Positions 1 through 8,967 are shown, counted from the first letter of the stretch. The stretch is 64,000 nt of DNA from Streptomyces sp. SCL15-4 (GCF_033366695.1 NZ_JAOBTQ010000001.1:4960001-5024000), one strand, 5' to 3'. Program-made: numbers and translations. Notes: generated by a model not told the origin, from the letters alone.

Positions 1-749
1 ACCTGGCCGCCGGCCACCGGGTGATCGCCTACGACCAGCGGGGTCACGGGCGCAGTCCCGCGAGCCCCGTGTGCACCACCGAGGCGCTGGCGGACGACCT
101 CGAAGCGGTGCTCGCGGCGACGCTGGCGCCCGGCGAGAAGGCGGTGATCGCCGGCCACTCCATGGGCGGCATGACGGTGATGGCCGCCGCCGGACGCGCC
201 GGCTTCCAAGAGCACGCCGCCGCCGTCCTGCTGTGCAGCACGGGCAGTTCGCGGCTGGTCGCCGAGTCGCGCGTGGTGCCGTGGCGCGCCGGCCGCGCCC
301 GCACCTGGCTCACCGGCCGGGTGCTCGGCTCGCGCGCTCCGCTCGGGCCGGTCACGCCGGTGGCGATGAGCATCCTCAAGTACGCCACCATGGGCGCCGG
401 TTGCGCGCCGGACCGGGTCCGGGCATGCGCGCGGATCGTGCACGCCTGTCCGCGCGCGGTGCGCCACGCCTGGTCCGAGGTGCTGGCCACGCTCGATCTC
501 GAGGACGGCGTACGGCGGCTGGCCGTGCCCACCGCGGTGCTGTGCGGCACCTCCGACCGGCTCACGCCTCCGGTGCACGCCCGCGCGCTGGCGGCCGCGC
601 TGCCGCACTGCCTGGGCCTGACCGAGCTGACCGGCGTCGGCCACATGACCCCGATCGAGGCGCCGGAGACGGTGACCGGCCGCATCCGAGACCTTGTCGG
701 CACGTATGTCACGGGGGCCGGCCCCGTGCGGATCAAGGAGGGCGCATGA
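1..749 (+). CDS. alpha/beta hydrolase, 5' end outside window
   Basis: Partial gene; the reading frame is already open at base 1, so the GTG at 21 is probably not the true start. The visible 240-odd residues carry an alpha/beta-hydrolase core: an AYDQRGHGRS strand-turn, the nucleophile elbow GHSMGG, the acid in GTSDRLTPP, and the catalytic histidine in GVGHMTPIE. The substrate cannot be read from sequence; a small ester or lipid-like molecule is usual for the family. Its TGA overlaps the ATG of the following SDR gene (ATGA), so the two are translationally coupled and probably act on related compounds. Confidence 0.85.
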   Translation, partial: LAAGHRVIAYDQRGHGRSPASPVCTTEALADDLEAVLAATLAPGEKAVIAGHSMGGMTVMAAAGRAGFQEHAAAVLLCSTGSSRLVAESRVVPWRAGRARTWLTGRVLGSRAPLGPVTPVAMSILKYATMGAGCAPDRVRACARIVHACPRAVRHAWSEVLATLDLEDGVRRLAVPTAVLCGTSDRLTPPVHARALAAALPHCLGLTELTGVGHMTPIEAPETVTGRIRDLVGTYVTGAGPVRIKEGA

Positions 750-1630
750 GCAGGGTGAGCCTCGAAGGACAGGTCGCGGTCGTCACGGGAGCGGCGCGCG
801 GCGTCGGCGAGCAGTTGGCGCGCAAGCTGTCCGCGCGCGGGGCGGCGGTGGCGCTGGTCGGGCTGGAGGAGGAGGCGCTCAAGGAGGTCTCCGGCCGGCT
901 GCACCACGACAGCGCCCACTGGTACGCCGACGTCACCGACCACGAGGCCATGAGCCGGGTCGCGCGGGAGGTGAAGGAGCGCTTCGGGAAGGTCGACATC
1001 GTGGTGGCCAACGCCGGTGTGGCGACCGGCGGTCCGTTCGCCGACTCCGATCCGGTGGCCTGGCGGCGGGTGATCGAGGTGAACCTGATCGGTTCGGCGG
1101 TGACCGCGCGCGCCTTCCTGCCGGTGCTGGCGGAGAGCCGGGGCTATCTGCTGCAGATCGCTTCGCTGGCCGCGCTCACGCCCGCGCCGATGATGACGGC
1201 GTACTGCGCGTCCAAGGCGGGCGTGGAGGCGTACGCGCACAGTCTGCGCGCCGAGGTCGGTTACCAGGGCGTGCGCGTCGGTGTGGCCTATCTGTCCTGG
1301 ACCGACACCGACATGGTGCGCGGCGCCGACAGCGACGACGTGATGCGCGAGCTGCGGCAGCGGCTGCCGTGGCCGTCGAACAAGACCTATCCGCTGGGTC
1401 CGGCGGTGGACCGGATCGTCGCCGGGATAGAGCGGCGCTCGGCGCATGTGTACGGGCAGTGGTGGCTGCGCGGCATGCAGGGCGTGCGCGGGTACCTGCC
1501 GGCGCTCATCGGGACGGTCGGGCAGCGGGAGATGAAGCGGTTCGCGCCGCGGCTGCGCGGGATGTCCTCCGGGCTCGTGGGCGCGGGCGGGGCGGCCGAC
1601 GAGGCGGCGCGCGCCACGCAGCGTAACTGA
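746..1630 (+). CDS. SDR family oxidoreductase
   Basis: Classical short-chain dehydrogenase/reductase of 294 residues. The N-terminal Rossmann motif TGAARGVG (residues 14-21), the NAG motif and the YCASK catalytic Tyr-x-x-x-Lys are all present, preceded by an active-site Ser in LLQIASLAA. It should be an NAD(P)H-dependent cytosolic oxidoreductase; the substrate is unknown. The ATG at 746 follows AAGGAG and overlaps the stop of the upstream hydrolase by 4 nt. The last 60 residues are longer than the minimal SDR fold and end in an Ala/Arg-rich tail. A 6-bp hairpin at 1671-1687 lies downstream and may end the transcript. Confidence 0.9.
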   Translation: MSRVSLEGQVAVVTGAARGVGEQLARKLSARGAAVALVGLEEEALKEVSGRLHHDSAHWYADVTDHEAMSRVAREVKERFGKVDIVVANAGVATGGPFADSDPVAWRRVIEVNLIGSAVTARAFLPVLAESRGYLLQIASLAALTPAPMMTAYCASKAGVEAYAHSLRAEVGYQGVRVGVAYLSWTDTDMVRGADSDDVMRELRQRLPWPSNKTYPLGPAVDRIVAGIERRSAHVYGQWWLRGMQGVRGYLPALIGTVGQREMKRFAPRLRGMSSGLVGAGGAADEAARATQRN

Positions 1631-1718
1631 TCGACATGCGCAGCGTGTTGGCCCGTGTGAATCTGGTCGAGGCCCCACCGAGGGGCCAGACCCCCACCCA
1701 CTACGGGAGTGAACCCAC

Positions 1719-1937
1719 ATGGGTATGAAGGACCAGATGCAGGACAAGTCCCGCCAGGCCAAGGACCAGGCCAAGGAGAAGACGGGACAGGCCCGCCAGA
1801 AGGCCGGCGAGCGGAGCCAGCAGGGCCGTCAGGGCCGGCAGGACCAGCAGCCGCAGCGCGGCACCCAGAACCACCGTGACATCGAGGACACGGAGCAGCA
1901 GGTGCGGGACCGGTTCGACCAGGACTACGACGCCTAG
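1719..1937 (+). CDS. small highly charged hydrophilic protein
   Basis: A 72-residue protein made almost entirely of K, Q, R, D and G, with repeated QA-K/R-Q patterns in the first half, no Cys and almost no hydrophobic residues. It resembles the CsbD/hydrophilin kind of stress-associated disordered protein in composition, but I cannot assign a family from sequence alone. A good RBS (GGGAG) lies before the ATG. It stands alone between the SDR and a strong bidirectional terminator, which supports it being a real monocistronic gene. Confidence 0.7.
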   Translation: MGMKDQMQDKSRQAKDQAKEKTGQARQKAGERSQQGRQGRQDQQPQRGTQNHRDIEDTEQQVRDRFDQDYDA

Positions 1938-1950
1938 TCCGGACCGATGA

Positions 1951-1983
1951 GCGGGGTGCCCTTCCCGGCGGAGGGCACCCCGC
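1951..1983. terminator. bidirectional terminator hairpin
   Basis: Perfect 12-bp stem (1951-1962 with 1972-1983) around a 9-nt loop, GC-rich, placed between the convergent small-protein gene and tricorn protease gene. No long U-tract, as is usual in Streptomyces. Confidence 0.85.
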
Positions 1984-1991
1984 GCCCCTGT

Positions 1992-4900
1992 CTATCCGGC
2001 CGTCCGCGGAGGCAGCTTCGGGCGGGACCGGTCGGGCACGCCGGTGTAGTCCGGCGGGACCGCCGCCGGGTGGGTCTCCAGCAGCTCCAGCGCGAGCCGG
2101 ACCGCCTCGCCCAGCACCGGGTAGCGGCCCTCGGCCCAGTCCACGGGGGTGCGCAGGACCTCCACGTCGGGGGCGACGCCGTGGTTCTCCACGGACCAGC
2201 CGTAGGCGTCGAACCAGGCCGCGTTCATCGGGACGGTGATGACCGTGCCGTCGCCGAGGCGGTGCCGTCCGGTCATGCCGACGACTCCGCCCCAGGTGCG
2301 CTGGCCGACGACCGGCCCGAGGTCCAGCAGCTTGAAGGCGGCGGTGATCATGTCGCCGTCGGAGGAGGTCGCCTCGTCGGCGAGGGCCACCACCGGACCG
2401 CGCGGGGCGTTGGAGGCGTACGACACCGGTTGTGCGTCCCGGGTCAGGTCCCAGCCGAGGATCGTACGGGTCAGCTTCTCCACGACGAGTTCGCTGATGT
2501 GGCCGCCCGCGTTGCCGCGCACGTCCACGATCAGCGCGGGCCGGGACATCTCCATGCGCAGGTCGCGGTTGAACTGGGCCCAGCCGGAGCCGCCCATGTC
2601 GGGGATGTGCAGATAGCCGCACCGTCCCTCGCTCAGCTCGCGGACGACCTGGCGGCGTTTGGCCACCCAGTCCTGGTAGCGCAGCGGCCGTTCGTCGACG
2701 AGCGGGACGACGGCGACCCGCCGGGGTCCGCCGGGCGCGCCGTCCGGCGGGGTGAACGTCAGCTCCACGGTCGTGCCGCCCGAGCCGGCGAGCAGCGGAT
2801 AGGGGCCGGCCACCGGGTCGACCGGGCGGCCGTCGACATGGGTGAGGACGGCGCCCTCGCGGATGCCGGTGCCGGCCAGCGGGGAGCGGGCCCGGGAGTC
2901 GGAGGAGTCGCCGGGCAGGATGCGCCGCACCAGCCAGCGGCCGTCGCGGCAGACGAAGTTGGCGCCGAGGAGGCCCTGCCGGCGCTGGTAGTGGGGCGGC
3001 CCCTCGTTGCGGCGGGCGGCGGTGACATAGGCGTGCGAGGTGCCGAGTTCGCCGAGGACCTCGCGCAGCAGATCGGCGAACTCGTCGGGTGAGGCGACCC
3101 GTTCGACCAGCGGACGGTACTGGTCGAGGACGGCGTCCCAGTCGATGCCGCACATGCCCGGGTCCCAGAAGTAGGCCCGGATCAGCCGGCCCGCCTCGGC
3201 GTACGCCTGGCGCCATTCGGCGGGCGGGTCGACCTCGTGCAGGATCCGGCGCACGTCGATCCACACGGTCGTGTCGCTGTCGCCCGTCTCCGTCGACGGC
3301 ACCGCCCGCAGATCGCCCTCGTCCACCACGACCAGCCGGGTGCCGTCGCCGCTCACCGTGAACCAGTCCAGGTGGTCGACCAGTTCGGACTTCTTGGCCT
3401 TGGTGAGGGAGAAGTGCTCCAGGGTCGGGCGGCCGCTGATGTCGGCCGGATTGACGAAGGTCTCGCCGAGCGCGCCGGAGATCGGCCAGCGCAGCCAGAC
3501 CAGTCCGCCGCCGGCGACCGGGGACAGCCCGGAGTACTTGGAGGCGATCACCGGGAACGGCGTGACGCGGTTCGCCAGCCCCTCCACCTCGACCGTGACC
3601 GTGCCGGCCTCGCCGGTCTCCTCGTCCTCCAGCGGGTCCAGCCCGCCGGCGGCCGGCCGGCCCTCCGGGTTGAGGGCGAAGGGGGAGGGGGTCGCGGACG
3701 ACAGCGGGACGAGGTAGGGGCGGCAGCCGAGCGGGAAGGACAGGTCGCCGGTGTGCACGTCGTAGACCGGGTCGAAGCCGCGCCAGGAGAGGAAGGCGAG
3801 ATAGCGGCCGTCGCGGGTGAAGACCGGGTTCTCGTCCTCGAAGCGGCCGTTGGTCACGTCCACGATCAGCCGGTCCTTGATGCGGGCCAGCTTGATCTGC
3901 CTGAGGGTGCGGCCGATCCCGGGGTGCGACCAGGTGAGCCAGGCGCCGTCCGGGGAGAAGGCGAGGTCGCGGACGGGGCCGTTGACGGAGCGGGTCAGCT
4001 CGGTGACCGGGTCCGTGCCGTCCGCGGCCGCCTCCTCGGTGGCCTGCGGTGCGTCGCCTGCCGGTACGCCGTCTTCCGGTACGCCGTCTTCGGGTACGTC
4101 GATGAGCAGCAGCCGTCCGTCGTGCGAGGCGACCGCCAGCCGTTCGCCGAGCGGGTCGGAGACCAGCTCCAGCACGCGGCCGAGGACGCCGGAGGCGAGC
4201 CGGCGGGGCGCGCGGTCGCCGGTGGCGCGGGGGAGCCGGGCGGTCTCGACGGCGTCCGCGCCTCCGGCGTCGGTGACGTAGGCGATCGTCCCGGTGGAAC
4301 CGAGCATCTCCGGCAGCCGGACGCGTACGCCGGGGGTCTCGGTGATCGTGCGGGCCGGGCCGTCGCGGTGGGTGAGCCAGTACAGGCTGCCGCGGACGAC
4401 GACCGCGCTGGCCCGGCCCGTCTCGTCCACGGAGATGCCGTCGACGTGCTGCGCGGCCGGCACCTGGTAGCGGCGGCGGCCGGTGCGCGGGCCGGCGAGC
4501 CGGACGTCGAGCCGGCGCGGTGCGGCGCCGGGCGAGAGGTCGTCCACCAGCCACAGGTCGCCCGCGCACTGGTACACCACCCGGCTGCCGTCACTGGCGG
4601 CGTGCCGGGCGTAGAACGCGTCGTGGTCGGTGTGGCGGCGCAGGCCGGTGCCGTCGGGAGCGCAGGAGTAGAGGTTGCCGACGCCCTCGTGGTCGGAGAG
4701 GAAGGCGATCCGGCCGGCGACGAACACGGGGCAGGCCAGATGGCCGTCGAGGTCCGGCAGCAGCCGCTGCCCGTGCAGCCACAGCCGGCCCGTGGCGCCG
4801 CCGCGGTAGCGCTTCCAGGAGGCCGGTTCGTGCGGCGGGGTGCCGGTGAGCAGCAGGGTCCGGCGTTCGCCGCCGAGGCCGGTGACCTGGATGTCGGAGA

Positions 4901-5309
4901 CCGGTCCCCAGGGCAGCCGGGCGCCCGGGCCGCCGTCGGGCGGCACCTTGTAGGCCCAGGTGAAGTGGGAGAAGGGCTGGCCGTGGGAGGCGACGGCCAG
5001 GATGTCGCCGTCCGGACTCCAGCCGCACACCTGGGTGTCGACGCCGCCCCAGTACGTCAGCCGGCGCGCGGGCCCGCCGCCGTCGACGTCGACGAGATGG
5101 ATCTCGGGGACGAGGCTGCGCCAGGAGGTGTACGCGATGTGGCGGCCGTCGGGGGAGAAGCGCGGATGGCCGGCCTTGGTGCGGTCCGCGGTGAGCCGCC
5201 AGGCGCGGTCCGGGGCGCCGAGGCGGGCCAGCCAGAGGTCGTCCTCGGCCACGAAGCACAGCAGGTCGCCGCTGAGGTGGGGAAAGCGCAGATAGCTCAC
5301 CCTCCCCAT
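1992..5309 (-). CDS. tricorn protease homologue
   Basis: Large (1105-residue) peptidase of the tricorn family (S41), which cuts oligopeptides left by the proteasome or Clp. The N-terminal two thirds hold beta-propeller repeats of WD/TolB type (RFSPDGRHIAYTS, WSPDGDILAVAS, FSPDGAWLTW). A PDZ-like region and the C-terminal S41 core follow. Candidate catalytic residues are the Ser-His pair in LGTSHAYV (about residue 758), the nucleophile region ATSSDGDM (about 982) and Glu in ENHGVAPDVE (about 1041). I chose the ATG at 5309 because MGRVSYLRFPHL begins the conserved propeller and GGAAAAG precedes it. An in-frame start 27 nt upstream has no clear RBS. A 15-bp tandem repeat near 4065-4100 encodes PEDGVPEDGVP in a linker. 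Confidence 0.9.
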   Translation of the reverse strand: MGRVSYLRFPHLSGDLLCFVAEDDLWLARLGAPDRAWRLTADRTKAGHPRFSPDGRHIAYTSWRSLVPEIHLVDVDGGGPARRLTYWGGVDTQVCGWSPDGDILAVASHGQPFSHFTWAYKVPPDGGPGARLPWGPVSDIQVTGLGGERRTLLLTGTPPHEPASWKRYRGGATGRLWLHGQRLLPDLDGHLACPVFVAGRIAFLSDHEGVGNLYSCAPDGTGLRRHTDHDAFYARHAASDGSRVVYQCAGDLWLVDDLSPGAAPRRLDVRLAGPRTGRRRYQVPAAQHVDGISVDETGRASAVVVRGSLYWLTHRDGPARTITETPGVRVRLPEMLGSTGTIAYVTDAGGADAVETARLPRATGDRAPRRLASGVLGRVLELVSDPLGERLAVASHDGRLLLIDVPEDGVPEDGVPAGDAPQATEEAAADGTDPVTELTRSVNGPVRDLAFSPDGAWLTWSHPGIGRTLRQIKLARIKDRLIVDVTNGRFEDENPVFTRDGRYLAFLSWRGFDPVYDVHTGDLSFPLGCRPYLVPLSSATPSPFALNPEGRPAAGGLDPLEDEETGEAGTVTVEVEGLANRVTPFPVIASKYSGLSPVAGGGLVWLRWPISGALGETFVNPADISGRPTLEHFSLTKAKKSELVDHLDWFTVSGDGTRLVVVDEGDLRAVPSTETGDSDTTVWIDVRRILHEVDPPAEWRQAYAEAGRLIRAYFWDPGMCGIDWDAVLDQYRPLVERVASPDEFADLLREVLGELGTSHAYVTAARRNEGPPHYQRRQGLLGANFVCRDGRWLVRRILPGDSSDSRARSPLAGTGIREGAVLTHVDGRPVDPVAGPYPLLAGSGGTTVELTFTPPDGAPGGPRRVAVVPLVDERPLRYQDWVAKRRQVVRELSEGRCGYLHIPDMGGSGWAQFNRDLRMEMSRPALIVDVRGNAGGHISELVVEKLTRTILGWDLTRDAQPVSYASNAPRGPVVALADEATSSDGDMITAAFKLLDLGPVVGQRTWGGVVGMTGRHRLGDGTVITVPMNAAWFDAYGWSVENHGVAPDVEVLRTPVDWAEGRYPVLGEAVRLALELLETHPAAVPPDYTGVPDRSRPKLPPRTAG

Positions 5310-5415
5310 GCTTTTCCGGGCACCGGGCACCGGCAACTCGTGGCCTGGTGTGCGGGACCTTATGGGCTCTTCACCTTTCCCTTATGGCACCTTCACCTTC
5401 GTGACCCAGCACACG

Positions 5416-5437
5416 TACGAAACGGTTTCGTTTCGTA
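5416..5437. promoter_or_regulatory. TetR-type operator palindrome
   Basis: Perfect 9-bp inverted repeat (5416-5424 and 5429-5437, arm TACGAAACG) with a 4-nt spacer. A shorter palindrome, CGAAAC-G-GTTTCG, is nested in its left part. It lies 59-80 bp upstream of the TetR start, in the region shared with the divergent tricorn gene, and just before a possible -10 (TATCTT at 5450). The geometry fits autorepression by the TetR protein. Binding is inferred. Confidence 0.7.
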
Positions 5438-5495
5438 TGGCGGCCGGGGTATCTTCGGTGGTACGAACGGAAGAACCGGAGGGGAGGTGAGCGGC

Positions 5496-6089
5496 ATGAC
5501 CGAAGGCGTCGCGACGACGCGCCGCAGCCGGATCACGCCCGAGCGCGAGGCCGAGTTGTACGAGGCCGTGCTCGACCTGCTCCGGGAGGTCGGTTACGAC
5601 GCCCTCACCATGGACGCCGTCGCCGCCCGCACCCGCTCCAGCAAGGCCACGCTCTACCGCCAGTGGGGCGGCAAGGCCGAACTGGTGGCGAAAGCCGTCC
5701 GGCACGGCAAGCCGGGCCGGGCCGCGGACGTCGACACCGGGTCGCTCAAGGGCGACCTGCACGCCCTCATCCTGCGCGGCGACGACTGCGAGATGGAGCA
5801 GAACTCCGCGCTGATGCGGGGCCTGGCCATGGCGGTGCACGGCAACCCGGACCTGCTGAAGGCGTTCCGGGAACACCTCATCGAACCGGAGATGGCCGAA
5901 CTGCGCCGGGTGCTCCGGCGGGCGGTCGAGCGGGGCGAGGTCCGTGCGGACAACCCCGCGGCCGGCTTCGTGCTCCACATGATGATCGGCGCGTTCGCCG
6001 CCCGCACCATGATCGACGAACAGCCGCCGACGCAGGACTTCCTCCTTTCGTACATCGACGCCGTGGTCCTCCCCGCCCTCGGCGTCTGA
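5496..6089 (+). CDS. TetR/AcrR family transcriptional regulator
   Basis: A 197-residue regulator. The N-terminal HTH is clear (LREVGYDALTMDAVAARTRSS then KATLYRQWGGKAELV), followed by a C-terminal ligand-binding domain of the TetR_C type common beside exporters. The start is ATG 5496 with GGGGAGG at 5481-5487; GTG 5487 in the same frame would leave no spacing. It sits 116 bp upstream of an MMPL exporter in the same orientation and downstream of a strong palindrome, so it is most likely the local repressor of itself and the exporter. Confidence 0.9.
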   Translation: MTEGVATTRRSRITPEREAELYEAVLDLLREVGYDALTMDAVAARTRSSKATLYRQWGGKAELVAKAVRHGKPGRAADVDTGSLKGDLHALILRGDDCEMEQNSALMRGLAMAVHGNPDLLKAFREHLIEPEMAELRRVLRRAVERGEVRADNPAAGFVLHMMIGAFAARTMIDEQPPTQDFLLSYIDAVVLPALGV

Positions 6090-6205
6090 AACCGACGGAC
6101 ACCCCACTTCCCCAGCAAGCCCACCACTGACGTCACCGCTCACGTCGTCGGGCTGATCACCCCTGCCCAGACTGAACCCACGACCTGACCGGGAGTACGC
6201 CCCAA

Positions 6206-8410
6206 GTGGCCACGTTTCTCTACAGAATCGGCCGGTTCGCCTTCCGGCGACGGCACTTCGTCGCGCTGATATGGGTCGCGCTGCTCACCCTCGCCGGGGT
6301 GGGCGCCGCCTCCGCGCCGACCCCTGGCAACACCTCTTTCTCCATCCCGGGCACCGAGGCACAGAAGGCCTTCGACCTGCTGGAACAGCGCTTCCCCGGG
6401 ATGAGCGCCGACGGCGCCACCGCCCGGGTCGTCTTCAAGGCCCCGAGCGGCGAGAAGATGACGGACGCCGGTAACAAGGCGGCCGTCGAGAAGACCGTCG
6501 AGGAACTGGGCGGCGGCCCCGAGGTCGCCTCCGTCGCCGACCCCTACACCGGGCACGCCGTCAGCAAGAACGGCGCCGTCGCGTACGCGTCGGTGAAGTA
6601 CAAGGTCTCCGGCATGGAGCTGGAGGACTCCACCCGCGACGACCTCGAAAAGGCCGCGCAGCACGCCCGGGACGCCGGGCTGAGCGTCGAGATCGGCGGT
6701 GACGCGCTGAACGCGACGCCGGAGACCGGCTCCAGCGAGATCATCGGCATCGCGATCGCCGCCGTCGTCCTCGTCATCACCTTCGGCTCGCTGCTCGCCG
6801 CCGGGCTGCCGCTGCTGACCGCGATCATCGGCGTCGGCATCGGCGTCGCCTCGATCACCGCGCTGGCCTCCGCCCTGGACCTGGGCTCCACCACGTCCAC
6901 CCTGGCCACGATGATCGGCCTCGCCGTCGGCATCGACTACGCCCTGTTCATCGTCTCCCGCTACCGCGCGGAACTCGCCGAGGGCCGCGAGCGCGAGGAG
7001 GCCGCCGGACGCGCCGTCGGCACGGCGGGCTCCGCGGTGGTCTTCGCCGGCCTGACCGTCGTGATCGCCCTGGTCGGCCTGTCCGTCGTCAACATCCCGA
7101 TGCTGACGAAGATGGGCGTCGCGGCGGCGGGCACGGTCGCCATCGCCGTCCTCATCGCCCTGACCATGATCCCGGCGCTGCTCGGCTACGCCGGCCGCAA
7201 GATCAAGCCGACCGGCGAGAAGAGCAGGCTGCTCGGCGGCGGCCGTACGCCCAAGCGGCCCGGCCGGCCCAACATGGGCACCCGCTGGGCCCGGTTCGTC
7301 GTCCGCCGTCCGGTCGCCGTGCTGGTGCTCGGCGTGCTCGGCCTCGGCGCCGCGGCGCTCCCGGCCGCGTCCCTGGAACTGGGCCTGCCCGACGACGGCT
7401 CCCAGCCCGTCTCCACCACCCAGCGCCGCGCCTACGACCTGCTCTCCGAGGGCTTCGGCCCCGGCTTCAACGGCCCGCTGATGGTCGTCGTCGACGCCAA
7501 GGACAGCGCCGCGCCCAAGGACGCCTTCGCCAAGGTCGGCGAGGAGATCAAGGGCCTGAAGAACGTCGTCACGGTCACCCCGGCCGCGCCCAACAAGGCC
7601 GGCGACACCGCGACGATCACCGTGGTGCCGAACTCCAAGCCGTCCTCGGTCACCACCGAGGACCTGGTGCACGCCATCCGTGACAAGGGCGCGGAGATCA
7701 CCCGGGACACCGACGCCAAGGTGCTGGTCACCGGCTCCACGGCGATGAACATCGATGTCTCGCAGAAGCTGAACGACGCGCTGCTGCCGTACCTGGCGCT
7801 GGTGGTCGGCCTCGCGTTCCTGCTGCTGATCGTGGTGTTCCGCTCGGTCCTGGTCCCGCTGAAGGCGGCCCTCGGCTTCCTGCTGTCGGTGCTCGCCGCG
7901 CTCGGCGCCGTCGTCGCGGTCTTCCAGTGGGGCTGGCTCGCCGGCCTGATGAACGTCGAGCAGACCGGACCGGTCATGTCGATGATGCCGATCTTCATGG
8001 TGGGCGTCGTCTTCGGCCTCGCGATGGACTACGAGGTGTTCCTCGTGACCCGGATGCGGGAGGCGTACGTCCACGGCGAGACGCCCGGCCAGGCCGTCGT
8101 GACCGGCTTCAAGCACGGCGCCCGGGTCGTGACCGCCGCCGCCGTCATCATGATCGCCGTCTTCTCCGGCTTCATCGGCTCCAGCGAGTCGATGGTCAAG
8201 ATGATCGGCTTCGGCCTCGCGATCGCCGTCTTCTTCGACGCGTTCGTCGTCCGCATGGCCATCGTCCCGGCGGTCCTCGCCCTGCTCGGCAAGCGCGCCT
8301 GGTGGCTGCCGAAGTGGCTGGACCGTGCGCTGCCCAACGTGGACGTCGAGGGCGAGGGCCTGCGCGCCCACGCCGACCCGGAGGAGGAGAAGGAACTGGT
8401 ACGCGCCTGA
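6206..8410 (+). CDS. MMPL/RND family transporter
   Basis: A 734-residue export protein of the MMPL family (MmpL/ActII-3 type). It has two halves, each with one TM helix, a large extracytoplasmic loop and five further helices. Family motifs are IDYALFIVSRYR in the first half and AMDYEVFLVTRMRE in the second, where the intramembrane Asp-Tyr pair couples transport to the proton gradient. The GTG start at 6206 is followed by MMPL-typical FLYRIGRFAFRRR. Such proteins export lipids, antibiotics or siderophore-like molecules; the substrate is not evident. Likely controlled by the upstream TetR protein. Confidence 0.92.
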   Translation: MATFLYRIGRFAFRRRHFVALIWVALLTLAGVGAASAPTPGNTSFSIPGTEAQKAFDLLEQRFPGMSADGATARVVFKAPSGEKMTDAGNKAAVEKTVEELGGGPEVASVADPYTGHAVSKNGAVAYASVKYKVSGMELEDSTRDDLEKAAQHARDAGLSVEIGGDALNATPETGSSEIIGIAIAAVVLVITFGSLLAAGLPLLTAIIGVGIGVASITALASALDLGSTTSTLATMIGLAVGIDYALFIVSRYRAELAEGREREEAAGRAVGTAGSAVVFAGLTVVIALVGLSVVNIPMLTKMGVAAAGTVAIAVLIALTMIPALLGYAGRKIKPTGEKSRLLGGGRTPKRPGRPNMGTRWARFVVRRPVAVLVLGVLGLGAAALPAASLELGLPDDGSQPVSTTQRRAYDLLSEGFGPGFNGPLMVVVDAKDSAAPKDAFAKVGEEIKGLKNVVTVTPAAPNKAGDTATITVVPNSKPSSVTTEDLVHAIRDKGAEITRDTDAKVLVTGSTAMNIDVSQKLNDALLPYLALVVGLAFLLLIVVFRSVLVPLKAALGFLLSVLAALGAVVAVFQWGWLAGLMNVEQTGPVMSMMPIFMVGVVFGLAMDYEVFLVTRMREAYVHGETPGQAVVTGFKHGARVVTAAAVIMIAVFSGFIGSSESMVKMIGFGLAIAVFFDAFVVRMAIVPAVLALLGKRAWWLPKWLDRALPNVDVEGEGLRAHADPEEEKELVRA

Positions 8411-8433
8411 CGTACCGGTTCCCCGGCCGAGCG

Positions 8434-8481
8434 GCCGGTGAGGGTGCCCGTGGGGACGGGGACGCACCCTCACCGGCTTTT
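8434..8481 (+). terminator. Rho-independent terminator after MMPL gene
   Basis: Perfect 14-bp stem (8434-8447 with 8464-8477), 16-nt loop, followed by TTTT. It ends the exporter transcript and faces the degraded lipoprotein gene on the other strand. Confidence 0.9.
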
Positions 8482-8494
8482 CGCCGTCCGGGCG

Positions 8495-8747
8495 TCAGGC
8501 CGGCCGCAGGCGGAACGCCGGGCAGACGTGCCGGATGCCTTGAGCGTGATCTTCACGCCCTTGGCGTCGGCCTCGCCCACGTAGGTGCCTTCCAGTTCCC
8601 CCGTGGTCGCGGAGGCGGCCTGCTTGCTTATGAGGCCTCGACGGCCGTGGACGCGGAGGAACAGGAGGTCAGGGGGGACAGCAGAGCCAGCACGGCGGCG
8701 GCCGTCAGCAGGCGCGCACGCCTTGCCGGGATGTGGACTCGTGACAC
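8495..8747 (-). pseudogene. frameshifted small lipoprotein remnant
   Basis: On the minus strand a GTG at 8747, preceded by GGAAGGAAAG, opens a clear lipoprotein signal: basic start (PARRARLL), hydrophobic TAAAVLALLSPL, then lipobox LTSC-SS. That frame stops (TAA) right after STAVEAS. The adjacent frame continues with a lipoprotein-like stretch, QAASATTGELEGTYVGEAD followed by KGVKITLKASG. The third frame ends in a plausible C-terminus (VCPAFRLRPA, stop at 8495-8497). No single frame encodes a whole protein, so at least two frameshifts or indels have occurred. Alternatively the assembly has errors here. The intact protein may have been a small secreted lipoprotein of unknown role. Confidence 0.6.
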
Positions 8748-8770
8748 TGGCCTACTTTCCTTCCGCCGGA

Positions 8771-8935
8771 ATGCGTTCCGTCCGGACGATCTCCTGCTTG
8801 CACAACAACACGAGCAACGAGTCGTTCCTGCACTACGTCGGCTACTACGACTGGCTCGAGAAGTTCAACCGCGATGAAGGCGCCTTCTCGTCCGTGGGGG
8901 GGCACCTCCGGTTCCGCGGGCCGAAATCCCCGTGA
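8771..8935 (+). CDS. short orphan ORF, possible gene fragment
   Basis: A 54-codon ORF. From 8771 to about 8890 it shows strong coding periodicity: G or C at nearly every third position while positions one and two are rich in A and T (Asn, Tyr, Phe, Lys, Glu). The peptide (for example SNESFLHYVGYYDWLEKF) looks like a folded-protein segment, but no family is recognised. There is no good RBS, and the last 15 codons lose the pattern. It may be the remnant of a larger gene, in keeping with the broken lipoprotein gene beside it. Confidence 0.3.
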   Translation: MRSVRTISCLHNNTSNESFLHYVGYYDWLEKFNRDEGAFSSVGGHLRFRGPKSP

Positions 8936-8954
8936 GCGGCGGCCGGGTGTGCCG

Positions 8955-8960
8955 TAGCGT
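8955..8960 (+). promoter_or_regulatory. -10 element of leaderless YbaK-like gene
   Basis: TAGCGT ends 7 nt before the ATG at 8968, placing the expected transcription start at or next to the start codon. There is no RBS, so the mRNA is probably leaderless. Confidence 0.45.
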
Positions 8961-8967
8961 GCCCCGC

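Noticed and set aside
44..1774. Long open frame on the minus strand opposite the hydrolase and SDR genes
   Set aside because: Composition is Arg/His/Pro-rich with no family match; it is the shadow of GC-rich genes on the other strand.
4065..4100. 15-bp tandem repeats as a possible CRISPR or regulatory repeat
   Set aside because: They are in frame within tricorn and encode a short PEDGV linker repeat.
1387..4569. 1060-residue Arg/Pro-rich frame inside tricorn
   Set aside because: Out-of-frame translation of the tricorn gene, which itself has clear catalytic and propeller motifs.
3237..5490. Upstream extension of the TetR reading frame
   Set aside because: It is antisense to tricorn; the RBS and HTH start fix the TetR start at 5496.
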